Shown in pieces: positions 54,184-63,582 of a stretch of DNA of 64,000 nt. The notes under the pieces are model-generated. The model had not been told where the DNA came from and made no database searches. It saw nothing but the letters and a program-made list of their open reading frames with translations. A program made the position numbers and the translations under genes. Positions within the stretch are counted from its first letter, which is position 1. Each line of letters starts with the position of its first letter. The stretch spans positions 930,001 to 994,000 of the forward strand of contig NZ_JAPEOR010000001.1 in NCBI RefSeq assembly GCF_026341125.1, written 5' to 3'. Origin of the DNA: Streptomyces sp. NBC_01142 (GTDB taxonomy: Bacteria; Actinomycetota; Actinomycetes; Streptomycetales; Streptomycetaceae).

Positions 54184-55503
54184 GTGGGACGACACAGCCG
54201 CAAGGGCCCCGCACCCGAGGGCGCAGATTCAGGCAGCCGACTCGGAATACCGGCCGGTCCGCGGGAGGCCGCGGGGCGGGACGGGGGCAGCGGGCGGCGC
54301 AGGCGTGATGCCGACCTGTCGGCACCGGAGCAGCATGCCCCCACGGGGTACGGATTTCCGCAGGCCAGGGGCGGGCATCCCGAGCAGCACGAGGCGGGCG
54401 GCGGATGGGGTGCCCCGCAGCCCCCGCCGGGACGCGGGAACGGGCAGGGTGCGCCACGTACGCAGACGGCCGTACAGCCGCCGCGCACGGTGGCGGGCGG
54501 GGCCAGGATTCCCGGCCCGCGACGGGAGTTCGTCGAGGCGTTCGAGCAGTCGGCGCACCGCAGCGCGCCGCCGCGGCAGCCGGATCCGTACGCCTCCGTC
54601 GCCGACTGGGACGACACGCCGCCCGACCGGGCCCCCGGGGCCGAGGCGGAACACGAGCCCGACGCGCGCGAGGAGCAACCGGCCAAGACCGGCAGGGGAC
54701 GTGCCCTCGCCGGGATCGCGGCAGCCGCGGTGACCACTGTGCTCGCCGTGGTGGTGGCCGGCCAGGTCGCCGCCGACGGTCCGGTCGGGACGGGTGCACA
54801 GGCCGCGGATGAGGACAGGGGGGCCGCCAGCGGTCCGGCGTCCCGTTCGAAGGACCGGGCGACGCCACCGCAGCAGGACGCGGACAAGGCCGTCGGCCCG
54901 CCCACGTACGAGCAGTTGATGGCCACGCAGTTCCCCATCGACCCCAAGCTGAAGGGGTCGGGCGACTTCGAGGCCGTCCCCGGCTTCGACAAGGCGCCGG
55001 GCAAGGGCCGGATGATCCGCTACCGCGTCGATGTCGAGAAGGGTCTCGGCCTGGACGGCGCACTCTTCGCCAAAGCCGTCCAGCGGACCCTGAACGACGA
55101 CCGGAGCTGGGCGCACGGCGGGGCGATGACCTTCGAGCGGATTTCGTCCGGCGATCCGGAGTTCGTCATCACCCTGGCCAGCCCCGGGACCACGGGGATC
55201 TGGTGCGCCAAATCGAGCCTCGATACGACCGTGGACAATGTCAGTTGCGATTCCGCTTCCACCGAGCGCGTGATGATCAATGCGTTCCGGTGGGCGCAGG
55301 GCGCGCAGACATACGGCGACAAGGCGATGTTCCCCTACCGGGAGATGCTCATCAATCACGAGGTCGGGCACCGCCTCGGGCACGACCATGTGAGCTGCCG
55401 TACGCCCGGCGCGCTCGCGCCGGTGATGCAGCAGCAGACCAAGTCCCTGAACATCGACGGGATCAAGTGCCGGCCCAACGCCTGGGTGTATCCCGGCAGT
55501 TGA
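54184..55503 (+). CDS. DUF3152 membrane-anchored zinc metalloprotease-like protein
   Basis: 439 residues. Pro/Gly-rich cytoplasmic part, one membrane helix near residues 174-195 (GIAAAAVTTVLAVVVAGQV), then DUF3152 with the zincin motif HEVGHRLGHDH at about residue 392 (HExxHxxGxxH). The activity is predicted but not shown for this family. Equivalent of Rv3207c. GTG 54184. Confidence 0.88.
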   Translation: MGRHSRKGPAPEGADSGSRLGIPAGPREAAGRDGGSGRRRRDADLSAPEQHAPTGYGFPQARGGHPEQHEAGGGWGAPQPPPGRGNGQGAPRTQTAVQPPRTVAGGARIPGPRREFVEAFEQSAHRSAPPRQPDPYASVADWDDTPPDRAPGAEAEHEPDAREEQPAKTGRGRALAGIAAAAVTTVLAVVVAGQVAADGPVGTGAQAADEDRGAASGPASRSKDRATPPQQDADKAVGPPTYEQLMATQFPIDPKLKGSGDFEAVPGFDKAPGKGRMIRYRVDVEKGLGLDGALFAKAVQRTLNDDRSWAHGGAMTFERISSGDPEFVITLASPGTTGIWCAKSSLDTTVDNVSCDSASTERVMINAFRWAQGAQTYGDKAMFPYREMLINHEVGHRLGHDHVSCRTPGALAPVMQQQTKSLNIDGIKCRPNAWVYPGS

Positions 55504-55771
55504 CGTTCGCCCCCTGCGCCCGTGCCCGGGTTCGCCGCGGCCCGGCACTCGGCTCGCAAAGGGACTGGCCGCAGCCTGACTCTCCGTAGCAGGAAACCTC
55601 CGTAGCGCGACTGAACGCTACCCGGGAGGGAAAGTTACGTGCATTCACCCCTTCTGGTGGCGCGATGGACAACCGTCCGTCGCGCGACCGGCGTACCGGC
55701 TTAACGTCGTCCCCCTGTGAGTCGCCGGACCAACGGCGGCCGCCCACAAGGGAGATCGGGGGTGCGCGCCC
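55504..55771. other. Intergenic region, promoter of the polysaccharide cluster
   Basis: 268 bases upstream of the glycosyltransferase. A short inverted repeat (GTAGCG ... CGCTAC, near 55605-55625) and CTCCGTAGC occurs twice. No gene. Confidence 0.4.
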
Positions 55772-57562
55772 GTGCGGATCGGACTGCTTACGGACGGTGG
55801 ATATCCCTATGCGACGGGTGAGTCCAGGCTCTGGTGCGACCGGCTTGTGCGCGGCCTCGCGCAGCACGAGTTCGACATCTACGCGCTCAGTCGCAGCGTG
55901 CAGCAGGAGGACCACGGCTGGATCCAGCTCCCGCCGCAGGTCCAGCGGGTGCGCACTGCGCCGCTGTGGGCGCCCGAGGACGACGGACACACCTACGGGC
56001 GCCGCGAAAGACGGCGCTTCGTCGGCCACTTCAAGGAGCTCGCCACAGCCGTCTGCGGAGAGGGCGAAGGCTTCGCCGACGGACTGTACGGACTCGCCGG
56101 ACTGGCCCGTGAGTGCGGCGGGCTCTACGCCGCCCTCCGCTCCGAACTCGCCGTGCGCGTCATGGAGTCCGCCTGCCGCGCGCCCGGCGCGCGCCGGGCC
56201 GTGCACGCCGCCACCGTTCCCGACTACCTCGCCTTCGCCGACCAGCTGGAGCGCGCCCTGCGTCCGCTCTCGCTCGACTGGTACGGCGAGGACGGCCTCG
56301 GCGCGGTCGACATCTGCCACGCCGCGTCCGGCGGATCCGCCGCCCTGCCCGGCCTGCTGGCCAAACGCTTCTTCGGGGTCCCGCTGCTGGTCACGGAGTA
56401 CGGCGTACAGCTGCGCGCGCACTATCTGGCCGTCAGCGGCGGCGAGCTGAGCGCTCCCGTACGGGCCATGCTCGCCGCCTTCCAGGGCAGGCTGACCGCC
56501 GAGGTGTACGAACAGGCCTCCGTCATCACCCCCGGCAACACCCACGCACGCCGCTGGCAGGAGAAGTGCGGCGCCGACCGCGCCAAACTGCGCACCGTCT
56601 ACCCAGGCATGGAGGCGGACCGTTTCGCGACGGTGGGGGAAGCCGTGGGGGAGGGCGAGGACAGCGGCGACCCGCACACTCTCGTCTGGGTCGGCCGGAT
56701 CGAGCCGGCCAAGGATCTCATCGCGCTGCTCCACGCGTTCGCCGAGGTGCGCAAGGGGGAGCCGCGGGCGCGGCTGCGGCTGTTCTGCGCGCCGGCGCAG
56801 GCGCCGGAGTCGGCCACCTATCTCGCCCACTGCAAGGCGCTGGCCGCCCAGCTCTTCCCCGACGAGGCCGCCGACGCGCACGCCGTCGGCGACAACCCCG
56901 TCTCCTTCGAGGAGATCGGCGGACCCGAGGCCCCCGAGCTTCCCGATGCCTACGCCGGCGGCTCCGTGGTCGTCCTGTCCAGCGTCGTCGAGGGCTTCCC
57001 GATCAGCCTGGTCGAGGCGATGTTCTGCGGCCGCGCGACGGTCTCCACGGATGTCGGCGCGGTCGTCGAAGTCATCGGCGGTACGGGCCTGGTGGTGCCC
57101 CCGCGCAATCCACGGGCGCTCGCGGACGCCTGCCTCGCGCTGCTGCGCGACCGGGAGCGCCGTGAACGCCTCGGCGCCGCCGCGCGCGCCCGCGCGCTCG
57201 AACTCTTCAGCATCGAACAGAACCTGGCGGCATTTCGCGGCATTTACCTGGAGCTGATCTCGCACTCCCCGGTGCAGCGCGAGGCGGAGGCCATCGACGC
57301 CGCCGGTGATCCGCTGCCCTTCGCCCACCCCGCCGAGTCGCATGTGCCCGGCCACTGGACGGGCAGCGGCACCGCGGCGGCCGGCCGCACCCCGCGCTGG
57401 GCGGTCGGGCCGGCCGGGCCGAGGGATCTGGTGGGCATGGTCGCGACCGGCGCGATGCCCAGGCTCGTCCCGGACGTCAAGTCGAACGTCCTGTCGAACG
57501 TCAAGCCGACTGTCCTGCCGAACGCGATGCCGAACACGACGCCGAAGGAGGCGCGCTCATGA
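55772..57562 (+). CDS. GT4 glycosyltransferase with DUF3492 N-terminus, PelF-like
   Basis: 596 residues. N-terminal DUF3492 pattern (LLTDGGYPYATGESRLWCDRL), a LVTEYGVQLRAHYL strand like PelF's TEHG block, then the GT4 donor domain with PAKDLIALLHAFAEV and the catalytic Glu pair in SSVVEGFPISLVEAMFCG. PelF uses UDP-GalNAc to build the cationic Pel chain; here the donor is inferred only. The last 35 residues carry a VKSNVLSNVKPTVLPN repeat. GTG 55772. The next gene overlaps as ATGA, so the four genes are coupled. Confidence 0.88.
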   Translation: MRIGLLTDGGYPYATGESRLWCDRLVRGLAQHEFDIYALSRSVQQEDHGWIQLPPQVQRVRTAPLWAPEDDGHTYGRRERRRFVGHFKELATAVCGEGEGFADGLYGLAGLARECGGLYAALRSELAVRVMESACRAPGARRAVHAATVPDYLAFADQLERALRPLSLDWYGEDGLGAVDICHAASGGSAALPGLLAKRFFGVPLLVTEYGVQLRAHYLAVSGGELSAPVRAMLAAFQGRLTAEVYEQASVITPGNTHARRWQEKCGADRAKLRTVYPGMEADRFATVGEAVGEGEDSGDPHTLVWVGRIEPAKDLIALLHAFAEVRKGEPRARLRLFCAPAQAPESATYLAHCKALAAQLFPDEAADAHAVGDNPVSFEEIGGPEAPELPDAYAGGSVVVLSSVVEGFPISLVEAMFCGRATVSTDVGAVVEVIGGTGLVVPPRNPRALADACLALLRDRERRERLGAAARARALELFSIEQNLAAFRGIYLELISHSPVQREAEAIDAAGDPLPFAHPAESHVPGHWTGSGTAAAGRTPRWAVGPAGPRDLVGMVATGAMPRLVPDVKSNVLSNVKPTVLPNAMPNTTPKEARS

Positions 57563-58689
57563 GTACGTCCCGTGTCACCGAGAGCGCGGCCGCCGAAGGC
57601 CCGCCCAGGCCCCAGAGCTCGCGCCGCGGCCCCGCCGACCCCGTCAGAGCACTGATGCACCGCCACCGTGAACTGTGCGAGCGGGCCGTCGACCCCCTGG
57701 AGATCGCCGCCGGTCTGGAGGCGCACGGTGTCACCGACCGAACCGCCGCCCGCTTCCGTCACCGGGACGTCTTCTCTCTCGCCGAGGAGCTGTACGCACG
57801 GGTGCCGCGCGGCACCGAGCCGGACCCGGCCCCCGCAGCCATGGCGGCGCGCGTCGCCGAGGCGCGCGCCGGGGGCGCCGGTGGAGCGGGACACGCCCTC
57901 CTCACGCTGCTGCCGGGCGCTGTGTGCGCCCTCGCCGTGGTGGGCCTGGAAGCCGCCGAAGGTACAGCAAGCGCCGCGGCCGGGGCGGCGGGTGCGCTCG
58001 GTGCCGCCGTAGCGCTGACGTTCTGCCTGCGGCGCGGACCGCTGCACGCCGAGGGGCGCACACTCCCCGTCGTGCGCCTGTGGACACTCTGGCTGCTGGC
58101 GTACGCGGCGCTCGGCGACGGGCTGCTGACCCGGATCACCGGCGGCGGCCCCGAAGGCCCCTGGGTCCTGACACCCGCCCCGCTCGTGGGGCTCGCGCTC
58201 GCGCTCGCCCCTGCCGCGGGGTGCGCGCACCTCTTCTCCGTACAGGCGCGGCGCAGGCTCGACGGCAGCCGCGGACTCGAGGAGTTCGCAGCCTGGGCGC
58301 GTCCCCTGCTGTTCGGGGCCGTCACGCTGTACGTCTGCGTACTCACCGCACTCCTGGCGCTCACCGGCCTGGCCTTCCCGCACGAGACCCTCGCCCCCGC
58401 CGTCGCCCTCGGCTCCCTGCTCTTCCTCGCCCGTCTGCTCATCGTCCATGGCTTTCCCGAATCGGCGTCCGCCGGACTCGCCGCCGCCTGCGCCCTCGAA
58501 GCCGCCGCCCCCGTCCTCCTGCTGGCCGGACGGCTCCCCGGCTGCGACGTCCTGGCGAGCCCCGTCGAGGCGGCCGTCAGGGCCTGGGGCGCCGGAGCCG
58601 TGCCGGCTCTCGCCTGCGGAGCCGCAGCCCTGGGCCTGTTGGCCCACGCCACCGCGGCCCTGTCCCGGGCCTCGGCGCACACCGTCTGA
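57559..58689 (+). CDS. Multi-pass membrane protein of the cluster
   Basis: 376 residues. An N-terminal soluble part (DPVRALMHRHRELCERAVDP ... RHRDVFSLAEELYARVPR), then about eight to nine membrane helices in an Ala/Leu-rich body. No similarity visible to PelG, PelD or to a MATE exporter. It might be the transporter or a synthase partner (inference). ATG overlaps the glycosyltransferase stop. Confidence 0.75.
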   Translation: MSTSRVTESAAAEGPPRPQSSRRGPADPVRALMHRHRELCERAVDPLEIAAGLEAHGVTDRTAARFRHRDVFSLAEELYARVPRGTEPDPAPAAMAARVAEARAGGAGGAGHALLTLLPGAVCALAVVGLEAAEGTASAAAGAAGALGAAVALTFCLRRGPLHAEGRTLPVVRLWTLWLLAYAALGDGLLTRITGGGPEGPWVLTPAPLVGLALALAPAAGCAHLFSVQARRRLDGSRGLEEFAAWARPLLFGAVTLYVCVLTALLALTGLAFPHETLAPAVALGSLLFLARLLIVHGFPESASAGLAAACALEAAAPVLLLAGRLPGCDVLASPVEAAVRAWGAGAVPALACGAAALGLLAHATAALSRASAHTV

Positions 58690-58792
58690 ACCACACGCGG
58701 AGCCGACCACCGAGGGCGCACCCGGCACCAGTACCCGCCAGCAGCGGCACGGACCCCGGCATCGACAGCAACACCCCTAAGGAGAGAGCGAC

Positions 58793-58849
58793 ATGACCCC
58801 CCAACCCCCAGCTCCGGCCCGTCGGCACCGAGGGGCGGCCGCGCGATGA
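58793..58849 (+). CDS. Possible 18-codon leader ORF of the epimerase
   Basis: ATG 58793 follows a strong AAGGAGAGAGCGAC ribosome site; the frame runs 18 codons to a TGA that overlaps the epimerase ATG (ATGA). The epimerase start itself has only a weak GAGGGG site. Either a coupling leader or the epimerase's true N-terminus separated by a one-base indel. Confidence 0.35.
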   Translation: MTPQPPAPARRHRGAAAR

Positions 58850-59805
58850 GGGTGCTTCTGCTCGGTGCCAATGGATTCCTCGGCCGCTTCGTCGCCGACC
58901 GGCTGCTCGCCGACCCGGCCGTGCACCTCACCGCCCTCGGGCGCGGCGACGACGCCGACGTACGCTTCGACCTCGCGGGCGGCAGCCCGGGCGCGCTCAC
59001 CCGCTTCCTGGGTGCGGTCCACCCGGGGGTCGTCATCAACTGCGCCGGGGCCACCCGCGGCGGAGCCCGCGAACTGACCCGCCACAACACGGTCGCCGTC
59101 GCCACCGTCTGCGAGGCCCTGCGCCGCAGCGGCTGCGGCGCCCGGCTCGTCCAGCTCGGCTGCGCCTCCGAGTACGGACCGTCCCAGCAGGGTTCGTCCA
59201 CCGCCGAAGACGCGATCCCGCGCCCCGGCGGGCCGTACGGCGTGAGCAAACTCGCCGCCACCGAGCTGGTCCTCGGCGCCGGCCTGGACGCCGTCGTACT
59301 GCGGGTCTTCTCACCCGTCGGCCCCGGCACCCCGGCCGGCTCCCCGCTCGGCCGGCTCGCGGAGGCGATGCGCCGCGCCATGCAGTCCGGCGACGGCGAG
59401 CTCAAGCTCAGCGGCCTCGGCGTGCAGCGCGACTTCGTCGACGTACGCGACGTGGCGCGCGCCGTGCACGCCGCCTCGCTCTCCGCCGCACAGGGCGTCG
59501 TCAACATCGGAACGGGACGTGCTGTACGGCTCAGGGACGCGGCCGCCGTCCTGGCCCGCGTCGCCGGCTACGCGGGCGCGCTGCACGAACTGGACGCGCC
59601 GCCGGGACGGTCCACCATCGGATCCCCGCGCTCCGAATCCGTACTGGAGCATCTCTCCGCTGCCCCGTCGCCGTACCCCGACGGCTGCGGCAGCTGGCAG
59701 CAGGCGGATGTGCGCACCGCCCGCGACCGGCTCGGCTGGCGTCCTCGCATCAACCTCGAGGAGTCCCTCGCCGATATCTGGATGGAGGCGGCATGCCGCA
59801 TCTGA
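58846..59805 (+). CDS. NAD-dependent sugar epimerase/dehydratase (extended SDR)
   Basis: 319 residues. Dinucleotide-binding LGANGFLGRF (GxxGxxG) at the N-terminus, catalytic YGVSKLAA (YxxxK) near residue 132, GVQRDFVDVRDVARA mid-protein. It acts on nucleotide sugars, possibly a UDP-hexosamine C4-epimerase (PelX-like role, inferred). ATG 58846. It overlaps the next gene by 13 bases. Confidence 0.85.
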   Translation: MRVLLLGANGFLGRFVADRLLADPAVHLTALGRGDDADVRFDLAGGSPGALTRFLGAVHPGVVINCAGATRGGARELTRHNTVAVATVCEALRRSGCGARLVQLGCASEYGPSQQGSSTAEDAIPRPGGPYGVSKLAATELVLGAGLDAVVLRVFSPVGPGTPAGSPLGRLAEAMRRAMQSGDGELKLSGLGVQRDFVDVRDVARAVHAASLSAAQGVVNIGTGRAVRLRDAAAVLARVAGYAGALHELDAPPGRSTIGSPRSESVLEHLSAAPSPYPDGCGSWQQADVRTARDRLGWRPRINLEESLADIWMEAACRI

Positions 59806-60566
59806 CCACCACCGGCACCCAGCTCTCCGCGACGGGCGCGGACCGGCTCGGCTTCGGTGTCCCCGGCTACGCCCACCCGCTCGTCGCCGCCGTCGAATGG
59901 GCGGAACTGACCCGCCCCGGCACACCGCTGCACTGGGTGGTCCTCAATGTCGCGGACGGACCCGGCGCCCGCCCCGACCCGCACTGCCTGGAGGCTGCGG
60001 GCAGGCTCCGCAACGCGGGCGTACGCGTCCTCGGGCATCTCGACATGGCGCACGGGTCGCGCTCCTTCGGGGACCTCGTCGCCGACGCGCACCACTACCT
60101 CGACTGGTACCGGGCCGACGGCTTTCTGCTGGACCGCTGCCCGGTGGAGCGCGCCGACCTGGCGGAGGTACGGCGTACGACGGCGACGCTGGAGGCCGTC
60201 CTGGACGGCGGACATCTGGTGCTGGGGCACGGCACACACCCGTACCCCGGCTATGCCGAAGCCGCCGACCAGCTGGTCACCTTCTCCGGGCCGTGGACCG
60301 ACTACCGCTGGTCCCAGGCGGCGGAGTGGACGGCGGACTACCCGCCGGAGCGCTTCGCGCACTTTGTCCACGGGGTGCCGCGCACCCACCTGGAGGAGGC
60401 CACGCGCATCGCGCGCTGGCAGGGTGCCGGGACGATCTTCTTCACCGACCGGACCGCACGCGCCGATCAGTGCGCCGGCCAGAAAGGACAGAACGCACCA
60501 TTCGAGGCACTGCCCGGCTACTGGGACGAAATCGTCTCGCAGATCGGACCAGGTGTCTCGGAATGA
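59793..60566 (+). CDS. Spherulin-4-like glycosidase (GH135/GH114-type)
   Basis: 257 residues in the spherulation-specific family 4 pattern: GFGVPGYAHPL, HWVVLNVADGPGARPDP, AGVRVLGHLDMAHGSR, YLDWYRADGFLLDRCPV, LVLGHGTHPY. Relatives Sph3 and Ega3 cut galactosaminogalactan, an alpha-1,4 galactosamine polymer. The carboxylates in GHLDMAHGSR and FLLDRC are probable catalytic residues. There is no signal peptide, so it would act inside the cell unless a partner exports it. Last gene of the cluster. Confidence 0.8.
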   Translation: MPHLTTTGTQLSATGADRLGFGVPGYAHPLVAAVEWAELTRPGTPLHWVVLNVADGPGARPDPHCLEAAGRLRNAGVRVLGHLDMAHGSRSFGDLVADAHHYLDWYRADGFLLDRCPVERADLAEVRRTTATLEAVLDGGHLVLGHGTHPYPGYAEAADQLVTFSGPWTDYRWSQAAEWTADYPPERFAHFVHGVPRTHLEEATRIARWQGAGTIFFTDRTARADQCAGQKGQNAPFEALPGYWDEIVSQIGPGVSE

Positions 60567-60638
60567 GGAGGGTCGTGGCAGTGTTACGGAGAGAACAACC
60601 GTACTGACATACCGACCATCTGCATTTATGAGGTTCCT

Positions 60639-61817
60639 GTGTCGCTGCCACCCCTGGTCGAGCCAGCTGCTGAGCTCACCGTCGACGAGGTCCGCAGGTA
60701 CTCCCGCCACCTGATCATCCCTGATGTCGGGATGGACGGGCAGAAGCGGCTGAAGAACGCCAAGGTGCTGTGTGTGGGCGCCGGCGGCCTGGGTTCCCCG
60801 GCCCTGATGTACCTCGCGGCGGCCGGTGTCGGCACGCTCGGCATCGTGGAGTTCGACGAGGTCGACGAGTCGAACCTGCAGCGCCAGATCATCCACAGCC
60901 AGGCGGACATCGGCCGCTCCAAGGCCGCGTCCGCCCGTGACTCGGTGCTCGGCATCAACCCGTACGTGAATGTGGTCCTCCACGAAGAGCGGCTCGAGGC
61001 CGAGAACGTGATGGACATCTTCAGCCAGTACGACCTGATCGTCGACGGCACGGACAACTTCGCGACCCGCTACCTCGTCAACGACGCATGCGTGCTGCTG
61101 AACAAGCCGTACGTCTGGGGCTCGATCTACCGCTTCGACGGCCAGGCCTCGGTCTTCTGGTCCGAGCACGGTCCCTGCTACCGCTGCCTCTACCCGGAGC
61201 CCCCGCCGCCGGGCATGGTCCCGAGCTGCGCCGAGGGCGGCGTGCTGGGCGTGCTCTGCGCGTCCATCGGATCCATCCAGGTCAACGAGGCCATCAAGCT
61301 GCTCGCCGGTATCGGTGAGCCCCTGGTCGGCCGGCTGATGATCTACGACGCCCTGGAGATGCAGTACCGCCAGGTCAAGGTCCGCAAGGACCCGGACTGC
61401 GCGGTCTGCGGCGAGAACCCGACCGTCACCGAGCTCATCGACTACGAGGCCTTCTGCGGCGTCGTGTCCGAGGAGGCGCAGGAGGCGGCGGCCGGTTCGA
61501 CGATCACTCCCAAGCAGCTCAAGGAGTGGATCGACGAAGGCGAGAACATCGAGATCATCGACGTCCGCGAGATCAACGAGTACGAGATCGTCTCGATCCC
61601 CGGCGCCAGGCTGATCCCGAAGAACGAGTTCCTGATGGGCACGGCGCTCGAGAGCCTGCCGCAGGACAAGAAGATCGTCCTGCACTGCAAGACGGGTGTC
61701 CGCAGTGCGGAAGTCCTTGCGGTGCTCAAGTCGGCGGGCTTCGCGGACGCGGTGCACGTGGGCGGCGGCGTCATCGGCTGGGTGCACCAGATCGAGCCGG
61801 ACAAGCCGATCTACTGA
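60639..61817 (+). CDS. moeZ: MoeZ/MoeB-type adenylyltransferase-sulfurtransferase
   Basis: 392 residues. ThiF/MoeB domain with GAGGLGSP near residue 48, RQIIHSQADIG and a zinc pair in CYRCLYPEP and CAVCGENP; then a rhodanese domain near residue 285 with the persulfide Cys in CKTGVRS. It adenylates and sulfurates carrier proteins such as MoaD or ThiS-like for molybdopterin or thiolated products. GTG 60639 has GAGG. Equivalent of Rv3206c. Confidence 0.95.
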   Translation: MSLPPLVEPAAELTVDEVRRYSRHLIIPDVGMDGQKRLKNAKVLCVGAGGLGSPALMYLAAAGVGTLGIVEFDEVDESNLQRQIIHSQADIGRSKAASARDSVLGINPYVNVVLHEERLEAENVMDIFSQYDLIVDGTDNFATRYLVNDACVLLNKPYVWGSIYRFDGQASVFWSEHGPCYRCLYPEPPPPGMVPSCAEGGVLGVLCASIGSIQVNEAIKLLAGIGEPLVGRLMIYDALEMQYRQVKVRKDPDCAVCGENPTVTELIDYEAFCGVVSEEAQEAAAGSTITPKQLKEWIDEGENIEIIDVREINEYEIVSIPGARLIPKNEFLMGTALESLPQDKKIVLHCKTGVRSAEVLAVLKSAGFADAVHVGGGVIGWVHQIEPDKPIY

Positions 61818-61833
61818 GACAGCTGCAGTGTGC

Positions 61834-61867
61834 GGGGCCACGGACCGACGTACTGGTCCGTGGCCCC
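61834..61867. terminator. Bidirectional hairpin terminator
   Basis: Perfect 13-base arms (GGGGCCACGGACC / GGTCCGTGGCCCC) around an 8-base loop, between moeZ and the opposite-strand peptidase. Confidence 0.85.
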
Positions 61868-61898
61868 TTCTGCGCTGCTCCTGCGCTGCTCCGGGCCG

Positions 61899-63497
61899 CT
61901 ATGAGCAGGTCGTGCCGTTCGCCGGGACCTTGCCGTCCAGCAGATACGCGTCGACCGTCCGCGTCACACAGGCGCCATTGCCGTACGCGCCGTGCCCCTC
62001 GCCCTTGTTGGTGAGCAGCACCCCGACACCCGCGCCGAGCTCGTCGGCCATCTTCTTCGCGCCCTCGTAGGGGGTCGCCGGGTCACCCGTCGTGCCGACG
62101 ACCAGGATCGGGGCCGCGCTCTCCGCGGCGACCTCGGACGTCTCGGACTCACCGGGCACCGGCCAGTCGGCGCACCAGCCCGCGAGGTCCCAGGCCAGAT
62201 ACGGGCCGAAGACCGGCGACACCTTGGTGAACTCGGGCAGATGGCGGGACCTGACCTCGGCGGCCGTCGCCCGCCCCTTGGTGTCCGCGCAGGAGATCGC
62301 GCGCTGCGAGTGGCTCTGGGTGCTGTAACTGCCACCCTCTGAGCGGTCGTTGTACGCATCGGCCATCAGCAGCAGCCGGGAGCCGTCGCCGTTCTCGGCC
62401 TCGTCCAGGGCTTTGGTCAGGAACTGCCAGTTTTCCTCGGAGTACAGCGGCATGACGATCCCGGTGAGCGCGAGGCCCTGGGTGAGCTTGCGGTCCTCCG
62501 CGGTCGGCAGCGGCTTGCGGTCCAGCCTGTCGAGCAGCTTCACCACGCGGGCGGTGCCGTCCTGGGCGCTGATGTCCCGGCTCTTGAAGTAGTTCTCCAG
62601 GGCGCGCTGGAAGCCGCGGGCCTGGTTGAGCGCGTGCCCGGCGTAGTCGGCGGAGGGGTCGACGACCGCGTCCAGGACGAGCCGGCCGACGTTCTTCGGG
62701 TACAGGTGGGCGTAGACGCCGCCCAGCTCGGTGCCGTACGAGAAGCCGAGGTAGTGCAGCTTCTCGTCGCCGAGGACCTGGCGCATCAGATCCATGTCGC
62801 GGGCGGCGCTGGTGGTCCCGACATGCGGCAGTACCCGGCCGGACAGCCGTGCACAGCCCGCGCCGAAGGCCGTGGAGTCGTCGAGGAAGGTCTTCTCCTC
62901 CGACGGTGAGTCCGGGGTGGAGTCGAGACCGAGGGACTTCTCCGTCTCCTTGTCGCTCCGGCAGGTCACTGCGGAGGACTCCGCGACCCCGCGCGGATCG
63001 AAGCTGACCAGGTCGTAGCGGTCGTGCAGGGTGGCGAAACGCTCGGCCGCACCGGGCAGCCCGGCGACTCCGGAGCCACCGGGACCGCCGAAGTTGAACA
63101 GGAGCGAGCCGATCCGCTTCGACGGCTCCTTGACCTTTGCACGGATCAGGGCGATGCCGATCGTCTCGCCGGCGGGCTTGCGATAGTCGAGCGGCGCCTT
63201 GAGTGTGGCGCACTGCCACTGCTTGCCGGGAGGCTTCGCCTGGCTGCCCTGCGCCTTGACGGGCGCCTCACAGCGCTTCCAGCCGAGCTTCTGGCCGGTC
63301 AGCGCGGCGGACAGCGCCGGCAGCGCGGGCTGCTGCGGCGCACCCGCGGCGGGCGCCTTCGCGGAGGGAGCGGGCGGCTCGGCGTTCTTGCCGTCGTCCC
63401 CCGCCTTGTCCGTGCTGCCGCTGTCGCAGCCGACGGCCATTCCCGCCAGCAGCATCGTGACTGCGGCCAGGGCCCCCGCCCGTACCCGAATGGTCAT
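61899..63497 (-). CDS. Secreted lipoprotein tripeptidyl aminopeptidase (alpha/beta hydrolase)
   Basis: 532 residues. Lipoprotein signal with lipobox LAGMAVGC, then the tripeptidyl aminopeptidase alpha/beta-hydrolase: nucleophile GFSYGTELGG, C-terminal TAP-like part with acid in TTGDPATPY and base in GEGHGAYG. It removes N-terminal tripeptides from peptides outside the cell. A paralogue follows upstream on the same strand. ATG 63497. Confidence 0.9.
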   Translation of the reverse strand: MTIRVRAGALAAVTMLLAGMAVGCDSGSTDKAGDDGKNAEPPAPSAKAPAAGAPQQPALPALSAALTGQKLGWKRCEAPVKAQGSQAKPPGKQWQCATLKAPLDYRKPAGETIGIALIRAKVKEPSKRIGSLLFNFGGPGGSGVAGLPGAAERFATLHDRYDLVSFDPRGVAESSAVTCRSDKETEKSLGLDSTPDSPSEEKTFLDDSTAFGAGCARLSGRVLPHVGTTSAARDMDLMRQVLGDEKLHYLGFSYGTELGGVYAHLYPKNVGRLVLDAVVDPSADYAGHALNQARGFQRALENYFKSRDISAQDGTARVVKLLDRLDRKPLPTAEDRKLTQGLALTGIVMPLYSEENWQFLTKALDEAENGDGSRLLLMADAYNDRSEGGSYSTQSHSQRAISCADTKGRATAAEVRSRHLPEFTKVSPVFGPYLAWDLAGWCADWPVPGESETSEVAAESAAPILVVGTTGDPATPYEGAKKMADELGAGVGVLLTNKGEGHGAYGNGACVTRTVDAYLLDGKVPANGTTCS

Positions 63498-63582
63498 CCC
63501 GTGCCCCCCAGGGCTATCGAAGACAGTTTCGACATCCTAGGCGGGTATCCGGGCGTCCGAGGAAGCGTCGGCGGGGGCGGGC

